From contig NZ_CP019328.1 in the NCBI RefSeq assembly GCF_001971705.1, positions 1 to 64,000 on the forward strand: DNA of 64,000 bases. The letters run 5' to 3'. The translations under genes and the position numbers were made by a program. Below the pieces are notes generated by a model. It ran no database searches and was not told the DNA's origin. It was given only the letters and a program-made list of their open reading frames with translations. Below, piece after piece: positions 9,514 to 18,466 of the stretch. The DNA is from Natronorubrum daqingense. GTDB taxonomy: Archaea; Halobacteriota; Halobacteria; Halobacteriales; Natrialbaceae. Numbering within the stretch: the stretch's first letter is position 1; each line of letters starts with the position of its first letter.

Positions 9514-9789
9514 ATGCACGATCTGACCGGCTTCCAACGAGACCTCCTCTACGTAATCGCAGGTGCTGATCAACCGTCAGGGCAGACAGTCAAAGACGAG
9601 GTCGAAAAGTACTATAGCTCGGAAATAAATCACGGAAGGTTGTACCCGAATCTGGATACGCTCGTCAACAAAGAGCTGGTCGAAAAGGGCCAACTCGATC
9701 GACGAACGAACTATTATGCGATCACTGACAGTGGTCGTGAACGAATCGACGAGCGTCGTGAATGGGAAGAACAGTATCTCGACTTCTAA
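9514..9789 (+). CDS. PadR-family transcriptional regulator
   Basis: 91 aa, the short PadR type that is little more than the winged helix. It has LTGFQRDLLYVIAGAD, then the PadR hallmark GRLYPNLDTLVNKELVEKG at about 48-66, and the wing NYYAITDSGRERID. The upstream 230 bases are AT-rich and hold the promoter. Effector and target are unknown; it lies just before the DUF1616 gene, but 181 bases separate the two. Confidence 0.85.
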   Translation: MHDLTGFQRDLLYVIAGADQPSGQTVKDEVEKYYSSEINHGRLYPNLDTLVNKELVEKGQLDRRTNYYAITDSGRERIDERREWEEQYLDF

Positions 9790-9970
9790 GTCACTCGAGG
9801 GATGCCGGAACAGCCTCGCTGCCGCGGAACGTGGCGACCGAGAGACGGATCCGCGGTAATACGGGCATAACAAAACCCGAGAGCGTGCATTGAGCCAACG
9901 ATTCGAGAATGAGAGGCGTCCTGTCACCGACGAAGCTGCGAACTGACCAGTATCACTACCGAGTCAAGCG

Positions 9971-10978
9971 ATGAGTCACGAAACCACGACGCCGACGCGG
10001 TTCAGCGCAGTCCGACAGTACCCGATCGACCTGGCGGCGGTCTCGATCGTCGCCGTAATAGCGTACGTAGTCGTCACCTCCTACGCCGAAGGGAGCGTTC
10101 TCAGGCTACTCGCGACCTTCCCACTCGCCTTGTTCCTACCGGGATACGCGCTGGTCTCCGTGCTCTTTCCGGCTGCCGAACGAACGTCGAGACAGCCGAG
10201 GACGGCGGGCGGCGACCCAGCCGCCCCCCACCGACCGTCGGGCTACGTCCGCGGGATCGATTGGCTCGAGCGACTCGGGCTGTCGTTCGCGATCTCGCTC
10301 GCGATCGTTCCGCTCGTCGGCATCGCATTACCGTTTACGCAGTGGGGACTCACGACCGAACCGATCGCCGCGAGTCTCGTGATCATCACGGTCGTGCTGG
10401 CGCAACTGGGCGTCGTCCGCCGACTGCGAACGCCGAAGCCGGAGCGATTTATCGGCTCGCCACTCGAGTCGCTTTCACAGCTTCGACGAGACGAGAGCGC
10501 CGTCGCGACGGCGTCGTCGATCGTGCTCGTCCTCGCAGTCGGGCTGGCGGTGGGAGCCCTCCTCGTTGCCTTCCTCGCCCCGTTATCGACGGGCGGGTTC
10601 ACCGAGTTAGCCCTCTACGGCGAGGACGACGACGGCGACCTCGTCGCAGGCGAGATCGACGACGAGATCGAGGCGGGCGACTCGGTGACGGCGACCGTCT
10701 CGATCGACAACCAGGAAGGCGAAGAGACCGACTACTCGGTCGTGATCCAAGAGCAAGTCCTCGAAGACGACAGCGTCGAAGAGCGAACCGACCTCGAGGA
10801 ACTCGAGACGACCCTCGACGACGGAACGACCGGGACGGACGAACTCACCGTGACGCCGACCGCGGACGAAGGTGAGACGGTCCGTATGAGCGTCCTGTTG
10901 TACAGCGACGAGGTGCCCGACGAGCCGACGAACGAGAACGCCGACGAGGACACGTACTTCTGGGTCACGCTCGAGTGA
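9971..10978 (+). CDS. DUF1616 polytopic membrane protein
   Basis: 335 aa. Five membrane helices at about residues 17-36, 42-66, 103-123, 134-150 and 178-206 are followed by a C-terminal acidic beta-rich domain (about 210-335), probably outside the cell. The N-terminal layout, with FPLALFLPGYALVSVLFP, matches DUF1616, a family commonly found near archaeal cell-surface glycan and S-layer processing genes. It sits 1.4 kb before the glycan operon, which supports an envelope role. No enzymatic motif is seen. Confidence 0.85.
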   Translation: MSHETTTPTRFSAVRQYPIDLAAVSIVAVIAYVVVTSYAEGSVLRLLATFPLALFLPGYALVSVLFPAAERTSRQPRTAGGDPAAPHRPSGYVRGIDWLERLGLSFAISLAIVPLVGIALPFTQWGLTTEPIAASLVIITVVLAQLGVVRRLRTPKPERFIGSPLESLSQLRRDESAVATASSIVLVLAVGLAVGALLVAFLAPLSTGGFTELALYGEDDDGDLVAGEIDDEIEAGDSVTATVSIDNQEGEETDYSVVIQEQVLEDDSVEERTDLEELETTLDDGTTGTDELTVTPTADEGETVRMSVLLYSDEVPDEPTNENADEDTYFWVTLE

Positions 10979-11070
10979 TCGCTCGAGGGGCGCTCGCGAC
11001 TCGCGGATACCGACGCGGCCTTCGTCTTCTCGCTTCGCGTTCGTCCGTCCGTGCAATTTCGACGCCACGC

Positions 11071-11121
11071 TAGCGACGGCGACTCGTTAGCGGCGGCAAC
11101 TTGCTAGCGGCGGCGACTGTC
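11071..11121. repeat. Three tandem 17-bp repeats
   Basis: Copies start at 11071, 11088 and 11105, each opening with TAGCGRCGGCRACT. The unit length is not a multiple of three and the stretch is non-coding. CTAG-type tetramers, usually scarce in haloarchaeal DNA, occur in it. Confidence 0.8.
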
Positions 11122-11246
11122 GGACGCTCGGGCCACTCGGAATCGAAGGCTGGTCGCTGCGTTCACGTGACTCTCGACGAAACTGGTGGCGGTTGACGCG
11201 GGGGCGCGAAGAACCGCCGGAGTCGGATCTGCCGGACTGGAATCGA

Positions 11247-11290
11247 AGTCGAACCAACGTCGAACCAAAGCCGAACCGAAGTCGAATCTG
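11247..11290. repeat. Four tandem 11-bp repeats
   Basis: Imperfect copies of AGTCGAACCAA start at 11247, 11258, 11269 and 11280, in the gap between the DUF1616 gene and the minus-strand DUF7344 gene. Confidence 0.75.
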
Positions 11291-11392
11291 GCGGAGTAAC
11301 TCGGACGGAAAGTCGTCGCAACGACGGCTGTGAACGGAGAATGGAGCGCGGTATTTCGAGGGCAGTCGGACGGGTCGTCGGTCCGCTCGGAG

Positions 11393-11920
11393 TTACAGCG
11401 CCAGTGGTGGGTCGAGTTTGGGTCGCCGGGAAAGGTGCTGGACGACCGAGACGGCGAGGACGAGCACGCAGAGGACTAATGCGACGAGCGGCGCGGCCGT
11501 CACCGTGAGTGGCCCGACCGAGAAGACGGTGAGCGCGAACGCGATCACGCCGAGTGACGTGACGACCGCGTAGAAGCGATGCCACGGGCGCTGACTCTCG
11601 AGGCGGTGATCGAGATACGGATCGAAGACCTCGTCGCCCGGGAGGAGCCTGATGATGTGCTCGTCGGGATTCCAGTCGACGATCCCGTGTTCCTCGAGCA
11701 TCGGAAGGTGGGTTTGATAGAGCGAGATGTACACACGTCGGCGCTGGGTGCGCGTGACCTCGCTCGGGTCGACATCGTTCTCCCAGGCGGCGACCTGCTC
11801 GACGAGCGGTGCGAGATCGCATCGTCGACCCTGTTGCTTGAGATACTGGACGGTTCGGCGTCGCCGGGCGTTGCTAAAGACGTCGAACAACTGCGCTTGT
11901 GACAATTCGTGTTCAGACAT
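11393..11920 (-). CDS. DUF7344-type wHTH protein with two membrane helices
   Basis: 175 aa. The N-terminal winged helix begins LFDVFSNARRRRTVQYLKQQG and includes the ISLYQTHLPMLEEHGIV segment, here given in two parts: ISLYQTHL and PMLEEHGIV. Two membrane helices follow near residues 119-139 and 145-162. It has the same architecture as the protein at 7189-7692. A TTG at 11941 would add seven residues, but the ATG at 11920 is preferred. It is read away from the glycan operon at 12342, so the two could share the 11921-12341 control region; this is inference from position. Confidence 0.8.
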   Translation of the reverse strand: MSEHELSQAQLFDVFSNARRRRTVQYLKQQGRRCDLAPLVEQVAAWENDVDPSEVTRTQRRRVYISLYQTHLPMLEEHGIVDWNPDEHIIRLLPGDEVFDPYLDHRLESQRPWHRFYAVVTSLGVIAFALTVFSVGPLTVTAAPLVALVLCVLVLAVSVVQHLSRRPKLDPPLAL

Positions 11921-12341
11921 GAGCGTCCTCGCGGTTCCCAAATGACACCCATTCCCGTACCCCGGGGCTGTTTGGATACCTCACGACACCGAATGCCAGA
12001 CTATGGCACTTTACTATCTCTCGTCTACCCGGACGAAAGGGAGATGTACCAGTCGGGACTCGTGATTGACGAATAATCCAATATTTCTTTTCGAGTATCC
12101 AACTCGAGTGGCCGAACGCGGCGATTTTGGGCTGTCTCGAGGGGGGTTACAGACACTGCGGCGTGAGAACGGTATAGTAGGTGGTTACAGCCGTCGCAGG
12201 CCGGGGATAACAAAGCCGTATTCCCGGCTGTATCTGGACGATTGCCCACGCGGGTATCGGTGAATCAATGAGATATCTACGATGCGTAGCAAGTCGACAG
12301 GATGCGACGGGTTCGACGAACAACGGCGGAGGTGAACGCCA
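11921..12341. promoter_or_regulatory. Divergent control region before the glycan operon
   Basis: 421 bases between the minus-strand DUF7344 gene and the five-gene glycan operon, with no supported gene. It should contain both promoters; AT-rich patches lie at about 12066-12095. A strong ribosome-binding site, GGAGGTGA (12328-12335), precedes the GTG start at 12342 by six bases and is what fixes that unusual start. Confidence 0.55.
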
Positions 12342-12920
12342 GTGAGTCGGTTCGTCTGTGGCGAGAACTGTACGGTCGACGACGAGACGACGCTCGGTCA
12401 CGGTGGGTTCGAGGAACCGACGCGAGTCGGCGACGACGCGACCATCAGAGCCGGCTCGATCCTCTATGGCGACGTCACCATCGGCGACGAGTTTACGACG
12501 GGACACGACATTTTGGTCAGAGAAGCGACGACGATCGGCGACGACGTGCTCGTGGGGACCAAGACGGTTATCGACGGCCAAACGACGATCGGCTCCCACG
12601 TCAGTTTGCAAACGAACGTCTACATTCCGACCGAGACGACGATCGGCGACAACGTCTTCATCGGCCCGAGCGCCGCCTTGACCAACGACGAGTACCCGAT
12701 CAGAACGGACAACGGCCTCGAGGGGCCGACGATCGAAGACGGTGCCTCGATCGGCGCGAACGCGACGCTGTTGCCCGGTGTCACGATCGGTGAAAACGCG
12801 TTCGTCGCCGCCGGCTCCGTCGTTACGGAAGACGTTCCACCGAACACGCTCGCCGTCGGAACGCCCGCGAAAGAACGTCAACTACCGAAGCCACTCGAGG
12901 GGGCGAACCAGCTCGTATGA
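12342..12920 (+). CDS. Hexapeptide-repeat N-acetyltransferase (WbpD-like)
   Basis: A 192-aa left-handed beta-helix protein, built of [IV]GDxxxI hexapeptides such as TIGDDVLVGTKTVIDG. The C-terminal VPPNTLAVGTPAK segment is typical of sugar acetyltransferases. Length and context match WbpD/WlbB, which acetylates the 3-amino group of UDP-2-acetamido-3-amino-glucuronate. The GTG start is supported by GGAGGTGA six bases upstream. The stop overlaps the next start as ATGA. In the predicted pathway this is the last nucleotide-sugar step, although the gene is first in the operon. Confidence 0.85.
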   Translation: MSRFVCGENCTVDDETTLGHGGFEEPTRVGDDATIRAGSILYGDVTIGDEFTTGHDILVREATTIGDDVLVGTKTVIDGQTTIGSHVSLQTNVYIPTETTIGDNVFIGPSAALTNDEYPIRTDNGLEGPTIEDGASIGANATLLPGVTIGENAFVAAGSVVTEDVPPNTLAVGTPAKERQLPKPLEGANQLV

Positions 12921-14179
12921 CCGGGACGAACCCCGGCTCAGGGGGAGATTACCCCGAGCGAACGGCGCAGATGGGCGGGACGCGATCGAACGCTCGAGCG
13001 GACGGCGGCGTCGCGGAGTCCGACGGTGCCGAGAGTTCAACGAGCAACGCAGATTCGTCGGCCGACGAGTCGACGGAATCCGTTTCGATCGCGGCTCCCG
13101 CCCTGGGTCCAGATGCCCTCGAGCGAGTCGAGTCCGTCCTCGAGAGCGGGATGCTCGCCGACGGCCCCGAAGTCAGAGCTTTCGAAGACGAGTTCGCCGA
13201 CTACTGTGGCACGGATCGGGCCGTCGCCACCTCGAACGGGACGACGGCACTCCACGCGGCGCTCGAGGCGCTCGGGCTCGAAGAGGGTGACGGCGTCATC
13301 ACGTCGTCGTTCTCGTTCGTGGCGAGTGCGAACGCGATCAGACTCGCCGGTGGAACGCCGATCTTCGCCGATATCGACCCCAAGACGTACACTCTCGACC
13401 CAGATACCGTCGAGCGAGTGCTCGAGGAACGAGACGACGTCGTCGGGATCATGCCGGTCCACCTCTACGGGCTGGCCGCCCCGATGGACGACCTCTGTGC
13501 GATCGCGGACGAACACGATCTGTTCGTCGTCGAAGACGCCTGTCAGGCCCACGGGGCGGCGATCGACGGCGAGCACGTCGGCGGGTTCGGCGACGCGGCG
13601 TGTTTCTCGTTCTATCCGACGAAGAACATGACGACCGGCGAAGGCGGCGTGATCACTACCGATCGAGCCGATGTCGCCGAGCGCGCCGCGAGTTTCGTCA
13701 ACCACGGGCGAGACGTCGGCTCCGACGGCAACTACGACCACGTCCGTCTCGGCCACAACTACCGACTGACGAGCGTGGCCGGCGCGATCGGTCGCGCCCA
13801 ACTCGAGCGACTCCCCGAGTTCAACCGCACCCGCAGAGAACACGCCGCCTATTACGACGACGAGTTGGCATCGTTACCACTCGAGACGCCGACGGAGCCG
13901 GCGGGCTACCGTCACGTCTACCACCAGTACACGATTTCGACGGACGAGCGAGACGCCCTCGCTGCGACGCTCGCGGATCACGGCGTCGACACCGGCGTCT
14001 ACTACGGAACACCGATTCACCGACAGCCCGCCTACGAGACGGTGAGTACGGCCGCAGCGGCGCTTCCGCGGACGGAGCGAGCGAGCGAAACCGTCCTCTC
14101 GCTACCCGTCCACCCCGATCTTACGGCGGCCGATCGACGAACCGTCGTCGACGTGATTCACGACCACTTCCACTCATGA
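12917..14179 (+). CDS. DegT/DnrJ/EryC1 sugar aminotransferase (WbpE-like)
   Basis: A 420-aa PLP-dependent aminotransferase. K236 in SFYPTKNMTTGEGG binds PLP, and VVEDACQAHGA carries the cofactor-ring aspartate. GHNYRLTSVAGAIG is the family's conserved loop. A Ser/Asp-rich N-terminal extension of about 55 residues precedes the catalytic fold and is not usual for the family. By context it would transaminate the 3-keto sugar made by the downstream Gfo/Idh enzyme to the 3-amino sugar, as WbpE does. It overlaps both neighbours by four bases (ATGA), implying translational coupling. Confidence 0.88.
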   Translation: MTGTNPGSGGDYPERTAQMGGTRSNARADGGVAESDGAESSTSNADSSADESTESVSIAAPALGPDALERVESVLESGMLADGPEVRAFEDEFADYCGTDRAVATSNGTTALHAALEALGLEEGDGVITSSFSFVASANAIRLAGGTPIFADIDPKTYTLDPDTVERVLEERDDVVGIMPVHLYGLAAPMDDLCAIADEHDLFVVEDACQAHGAAIDGEHVGGFGDAACFSFYPTKNMTTGEGGVITTDRADVAERAASFVNHGRDVGSDGNYDHVRLGHNYRLTSVAGAIGRAQLERLPEFNRTRREHAAYYDDELASLPLETPTEPAGYRHVYHQYTISTDERDALAATLADHGVDTGVYYGTPIHRQPAYETVSTAAAALPRTERASETVLSLPVHPDLTAADRRTVVDVIHDHFHS

Positions 14180-15165
14180 ACCGAACACCCTCCGCACGAC
14201 CGATCAGCGCCGGCGTCATCGGCGTCGGGTCGATGGGCGAAAACCACGCGCGCGTCTACGGTGAACTGCGATCGGTCGACCTCGCGTGCGTCAGCGACGA
14301 CGACGACGAGGTCGCCCAGCGGGTCGCCCGCGAGTACGACACCGACGCCGTCGCGTTCGATACCGTCCTCGAGCGCTGCGACGTCGTCACGGTCGCCGTG
14401 CCCACGAGCGTCCACTACGACGTCGTCTCGAAGTGTCTCGACGCGGGCGTCCACGTGTTAGTCGAAAAACCGATCGCCGAGACCGTCGAGGAAGGAAGAG
14501 CGCTGGCCGAACAAGCGGCCGACGCTGGACTCGTCTTGCAAGTCGGCCACATCGAACGATTCAATCCGGCCGTCCAGACGGTGACGGAACTCATCGACGA
14601 CCTCGAGGTCATCAGCCTCGAGGCCGAACGGCTCGGTCCGCCCCTCGAGCGAACGTCGCTCGGGAACGTCGTCTCGGACCTGATGGTCCACGATATCGAC
14701 ATCGTCAGGGCCATCCTGGGCGGGCAGCCGGACGCGATGACCGCAATGGGCACCGACGACGGCCAGTACACGACCGCGACGTTGCAGTACGACGACGTGG
14801 TGGCCTCGCTGACCGCCAGTCGCGTTACGCAGAAAAAAGTCCGCAGACTCACCGTGACCGCCCGCGAGTGCCTTCTCGAGGTCGATTATCTCCAACAGTC
14901 CGTCTTGATTCACCGAAACTCCTACCCCGAGTACGTCGTCGACGACGGGAAACGACGGTACCGTCACGAGAGCGTCATCGAACGCCCGCGAGTCGACAAC
15001 GGCGAACCGCTTCGTCACGAACTCGAGGCCTTTCTCGAAGCCGTCAGAACCGATTCGGAGCCCGTCGTGACGGCCGAAGACGGGATCGCCGCCCTCGAGA
15101 CGGTCCAGACGATCTCCGCGCTCGTCGACGAAGAAACCCCCAAACGGGAGGTGCAAGCGCGATGA
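14176..15165 (+). CDS. Gfo/Idh/MocA-family dehydrogenase (WbpB-like)
   Basis: A 329-aa NAD(P)-dependent oxidoreductase. It has the Rossmann motif GVIGVGSMGENHARVY near the start, the family's EKP signature with K98 in LVEKPIAE, and GHIERFNPAV, which is common in the sugar-acid oxidising branch. DLMVHDIDI supplies the Asp-His pair. Its place in the operon suggests oxidation at C3 of UDP-GlcNAcA, the WbpB step. The ATG at 14176 overlaps the upstream stop; the frame is open further upstream, but that part is a shadow of the aminotransferase gene. Confidence 0.87.
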   Translation: MNRTPSARPISAGVIGVGSMGENHARVYGELRSVDLACVSDDDDEVAQRVAREYDTDAVAFDTVLERCDVVTVAVPTSVHYDVVSKCLDAGVHVLVEKPIAETVEEGRALAEQAADAGLVLQVGHIERFNPAVQTVTELIDDLEVISLEAERLGPPLERTSLGNVVSDLMVHDIDIVRAILGGQPDAMTAMGTDDGQYTTATLQYDDVVASLTASRVTQKKVRRLTVTARECLLEVDYLQQSVLIHRNSYPEYVVDDGKRRYRHESVIERPRVDNGEPLRHELEAFLEAVRTDSEPVVTAEDGIAALETVQTISALVDEETPKREVQAR

Positions 15166-16742
15166 GCCCCAAAAACGCTGACCGCGAAACAGACGGAACG
15201 GCTGGACGTACCGCGGAAGGTAACGACTCGGCAGTCGGTCTCTATCGAGCCTCGTGTCCGAGCGACCGACAGCGCGAATTGCTCACGGGTGGCGAGATTC
15301 CGATCGCCGTCTACGGCCTCGGAAAGATGGGGCTCCCGCTCGCTGGCGTCTACGCCGAACGGTTCGGGAACGTCACCGGGGTCGACATCGACCCGGCCGT
15401 CGTCGAGCAGATCGCGGACGGCGAGAGCCACATCGTCGGCGAACCGGGTCTCGAGGCGCTGATCGCCGACCAGGTCGACGCCGGTCGACTCGAGGCGACG
15501 ACGGACGGCCAGCGGGCAGCCTCGACGGCCCGAATTCACGTCATCATCGTCCCGACGCTGCTGGACGACGACCAGCAACCGGATCTGACGACGGTCGAGT
15601 CGGTCGTCGACGACATCGCCGCCGGCCTCGAGCCGGATGATCTCGTCGTCGCCGAATCGACGCTGCCGCCGACGAGTTGCCGGGACGTTATCCAGCCCCA
15701 CCTCGAGCAAGAGAGTGGCCTGTCGGGTGAGGAGTTCGGGCTCGCGTTCTGTCCCGAGCGAACGTCATCCACGACGGCGCTCCGGGACATCCGCGGAGAG
15801 TATCCGAAGGTCGTCGGCGGGATCGACGACGAGAGCACCCGCGCCGCCGCCCTCGTCTACGACGAACTCTCGAGCAACGAGGTTCACCCCGTCTCGGACG
15901 CGACGACGGCCGAAGCCGTCAAAGTGTTCGAGGGGATCTACCGCGACGTCAACATCGGGCTGGCGAACGAGTTGGGCCGACTCGCGGACGAACTCGGCAT
16001 TTCGGTTCGCGAAGCGATTCAAACGGCGAACGACTTGCCGATGTGTCAGCTCCACGACCCCGGCCCTGGAGTCGGCGGCCACTGCATCCCCTACTACCCC
16101 CACTTCCTGCTTGCTCAGAACGACGAGCCGATGGCCGTGACCCAGACCGCCCGGGAACTCAACGACGAGATGCCGACGGTCGTCGTCGACCGCCTCGAGC
16201 GAGTGCTCGCAGCCGAGGACGCCGATCTCGAGGGAGCATCCGTCCTCGTGCTGGGCGTGACCTACCGGCCAGGCATCGAGGAAACGCGAGCCTCGCCGGC
16301 GCTCGGCGTGATCGACGCGCTCGCGGAACGCGGGGCCGACGTCGCCGGAATCGATCCGCTCGTCGATCCAGAAGCGTACGGCGCTCGAGCGCTCGAGATC
16401 GAGGATCTTTCGGACGAATCGTTCGACGCCGCCGTCCTCGTCACCCCCCACGAGGAGTTCGACGCGATTTCCTGGAACGACCTCGAGCCGATGGTGGTCG
16501 TCGACGGCCGAGACGCCCTCGATCTGGCGGAGACCGACCACCGTGTGTACACGCTCGCGGGGAAAGTCGACGGGCAGTCGCCGGCGGCCGGACTCGCGGG
16601 CGACGGGCTGAAAGGAGGTGACGAACGGTCGCTCACGGCAGACGGTGGCGTGGGCGAACGGGCTGACGATCGACCGACGACCAGCGTTTCCTCGGCCGAC
16701 GAGCCGACGACCGACGGCCGACACGGAGGGAACGATGTATAA
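15162..16742 (+). CDS. UDP-sugar 6-dehydrogenase (WbpA/WecC-like)
   Basis: A 526-aa UDP-glucose/GlcNAc/ManNAc dehydrogenase. The N-terminal NAD domain has VYGLGKMGLPLAG, and AFCPERT is typical of the family. The catalytic C308 lies in GVGGHCIPYYP, and a C-terminal UDP-binding domain has VLVLGVTYRPGIEETR. It makes the uronic acid by two-step oxidation at C6. An N-terminal extension of about 45 residues and a polar tail of about 60 residues exceed the usual family length. The ATG overlaps the previous stop. The open frame runs on upstream to 14286, but that segment only shadows the preceding gene. Confidence 0.9.
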   Translation: MSPKNADRETDGTAGRTAEGNDSAVGLYRASCPSDRQRELLTGGEIPIAVYGLGKMGLPLAGVYAERFGNVTGVDIDPAVVEQIADGESHIVGEPGLEALIADQVDAGRLEATTDGQRAASTARIHVIIVPTLLDDDQQPDLTTVESVVDDIAAGLEPDDLVVAESTLPPTSCRDVIQPHLEQESGLSGEEFGLAFCPERTSSTTALRDIRGEYPKVVGGIDDESTRAAALVYDELSSNEVHPVSDATTAEAVKVFEGIYRDVNIGLANELGRLADELGISVREAIQTANDLPMCQLHDPGPGVGGHCIPYYPHFLLAQNDEPMAVTQTARELNDEMPTVVVDRLERVLAAEDADLEGASVLVLGVTYRPGIEETRASPALGVIDALAERGADVAGIDPLVDPEAYGARALEIEDLSDESFDAAVLVTPHEEFDAISWNDLEPMVVVDGRDALDLAETDHRVYTLAGKVDGQSPAAGLAGDGLKGGDERSLTADGGVGERADDRPTTSVSSADEPTTDGRHGGNDV

Positions 16743-17790
16743 GGGCAGTCGGGTCGGCGTCGTCGTCACGGCGTACAACGAAGCGCCGTTCGTCGGGACC
16801 GTCATCGAGACCGTTCCCGACTTCGTCGACCGAATTTACGTGATCGACGACGATTCGCCGGACGATAGCTGGAGCGTCATCCAGCAGGTCGCCTCGAGAC
16901 TCAACGACACCGCCGCCAGGGACCTCGAGCCGGCCGTTACCGACGGCGGTGACGGACAGCGAGTCGTTCCGATCCAACACGAGGAAAATCGCGGCTACGG
17001 TGCCGCCGTCAAGACGGGCTACAGAAACGCCGTGGACGACGGCATGGACGTCATCGCCGTGATGAACGGCGACGGCCAGATGGACCCCGACATCCTCCAT
17101 CGGATCATCGACCCCGTCGTCGACGGCGACGCCGACTACGCGAAAGGCAACCGGCTCCTCCATCCCGACGACCGCGAGGATATGTCGGCGTTCAGGTTCT
17201 TCGGCAACGCCCTGCTCACCGGGCTCTCGAAGTTCGCCTCCGGCTACTGGGCCATCGGCGACCCCCAGAACGGCTACACGGCAATCTCGAGCGAGACGGT
17301 TGAATCACTGGACCTCGACGGGATCACGGACGAGTACGGCTTCCTCAATCACCTCCTCGCGCACTTGAACGTCCACGAACGCCGCGTCGCCGACGTCCCG
17401 ATGACGGCGATCTACGGGGACGAAGAGAGCAGCATTCGGTACGTCCCGTTCATCCGGTTCGTCTCCCTGTTGTTGCTTCGAAACTTCCTCTGGCGACTGA
17501 AAACCAAGTACGTCGTCTCCGAGTTCCACCCGGCCGTCGTCATGTACGGCGCGGGATCGGTCGGAGTGGCCGGTGGAAGCGCCGGACTAGCTGGATCGAT
17601 CGTGCGAACGCTGCGCGGCAACGACGGCTTCGCCGGAGCGATCGGTTCCTTCGTCGCGTTGGTGCTCGGGATAATCGCACTCGGACTCGGCATCTGGTTC
17701 GACGCCGAAGAGAGCGCCGACCTCGAGGTCACGGAGTACGAGTACACCGAGTCACCAGCGAACGCGGAACAGTATCGAGAAGCACCCTGA
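16735..17790 (+). CDS. GT2 glycosyltransferase with C-terminal membrane helices
   Basis: A 351-aa family 2 glycosyltransferase. It opens with VGVVVTAYNEAPFVGTVIET, has IDDDSPDD for the nucleotide and VMNGDGQMDP as the DxD-type metal-binding region, and resembles dolichol-phosphate-sugar synthases. The last third is hydrophobic (about 268-290 and 300-325), anchoring it to the membrane. The start at 16735, preceded by GGAGGG at 16725-16730, overlaps the dehydrogenase gene by eight bases. An upstream frame to 16618 is open but unlikely to be used. It probably transfers the sugar made by the four upstream enzymes to a lipid or glycan. Confidence 0.88.
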   Translation: MYKGSRVGVVVTAYNEAPFVGTVIETVPDFVDRIYVIDDDSPDDSWSVIQQVASRLNDTAARDLEPAVTDGGDGQRVVPIQHEENRGYGAAVKTGYRNAVDDGMDVIAVMNGDGQMDPDILHRIIDPVVDGDADYAKGNRLLHPDDREDMSAFRFFGNALLTGLSKFASGYWAIGDPQNGYTAISSETVESLDLDGITDEYGFLNHLLAHLNVHERRVADVPMTAIYGDEESSIRYVPFIRFVSLLLLRNFLWRLKTKYVVSEFHPAVVMYGAGSVGVAGGSAGLAGSIVRTLRGNDGFAGAIGSFVALVLGIIALGLGIWFDAEESADLEVTEYEYTESPANAEQYREAP

Positions 17791-17939
17791 TACGAACTGC
17801 TGTGAGTCGGTTCCGACGCAACCGCGACCCGTCCTGGGGTTGTGCCGGTAACTCGTCACAGCAGTCCGTATAACTCGAGGGCGGAGCGTTTTTCTCGCCT
17901 CTCGAACCACGCGCCAGCCGAATGCGATGTCGACGAATA

Positions 17940-18158
17940 TTACTCGATCGTGTAGCGGACGATATCGTCGCTCTCACACGCCGGACAACACGTCGTTTCG
18001 TCCGAGACGTTCGTTCCGCAGTTTCGACACTCGTAGATAATAGTCGTCTCGCCCCCCGGCGTCGACTCGCCCGCGTTGGAATCCTGCGTCGACGCGGGCG
18101 AGTCGGTACTCGTCTCTGATCCGGTAAAGAGATCAGATAGTAAGCGAGAGAGACTCAT
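17940..18158 (-). CDS. Small zinc-ribbon protein (72 aa)
   Basis: A Ser/Thr/Asp-rich N-terminal half is followed by a C-terminal zinc ribbon with two knuckles, CRNCGTNV and CCPACESD, ending in DDIVRYTIE. Such small zinc-ribbon proteins are abundant in haloarchaea and mostly uncharacterised. An AT-rich block upstream (about 18159-18275) fits a promoter. No functional partner is evident. Confidence 0.75.
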   Translation of the reverse strand: MSLSRLLSDLFTGSETSTDSPASTQDSNAGESTPGGETTIIYECRNCGTNVSDETTCCPACESDDIVRYTIE

Positions 18159-18466
18159 CGACTAGTGATACCGATTATTTTGCTGATTCATCCATAAGTG
18201 TTTCGTGTTCGTTTATCCCGAATGTCGTTTGTGAGAAAATTCATACATATATAGTATTTTTTCGTCGAATAAAACGGTGAAGCCGGCTGCTGTAGTGAAT
18301 TCGCTGACTCGAGGTCGGAGCGAGCGACCCGAACGAGTCCTCGAGTTACGACGAACCATCTCAATCCGTGGGAACCACTGACAACCACGATGTCGTGTAT
18401 TTCAACGCCCGTAACCATTAGTTCAGTGAGAAGGCTTATGAAGATATGCTCGGGTGAACCCAGTAT
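18159..18466. other. Divergent intergenic region
   Basis: 308 bases between the minus-strand zinc-ribbon gene and the plus-strand gene at 18467. A very AT-rich core at about 18233-18275, with ACATATATAGTATT and a T-run, is likely promoter DNA. No gene is supported. Confidence 0.5.

Larger units (their letters stand above)
10979..11392. other. Intergenic stretch with two short tandem arrays
   Basis: 414 bases between convergent genes with no supported gene. It contains a 3 x 17-bp array and a 4 x 11-bp array, listed separately. Confidence 0.5.

Noticed and set aside
14286-16742. A single 818-aa plus-strand frame that would fuse extra sequence to the UDP-sugar dehydrogenase
   Set aside because: The first 290 codons overlap the Gfo/Idh gene in another frame and are Arg-rich; the ATG at 15162 with ATGA overlap is the natural start.
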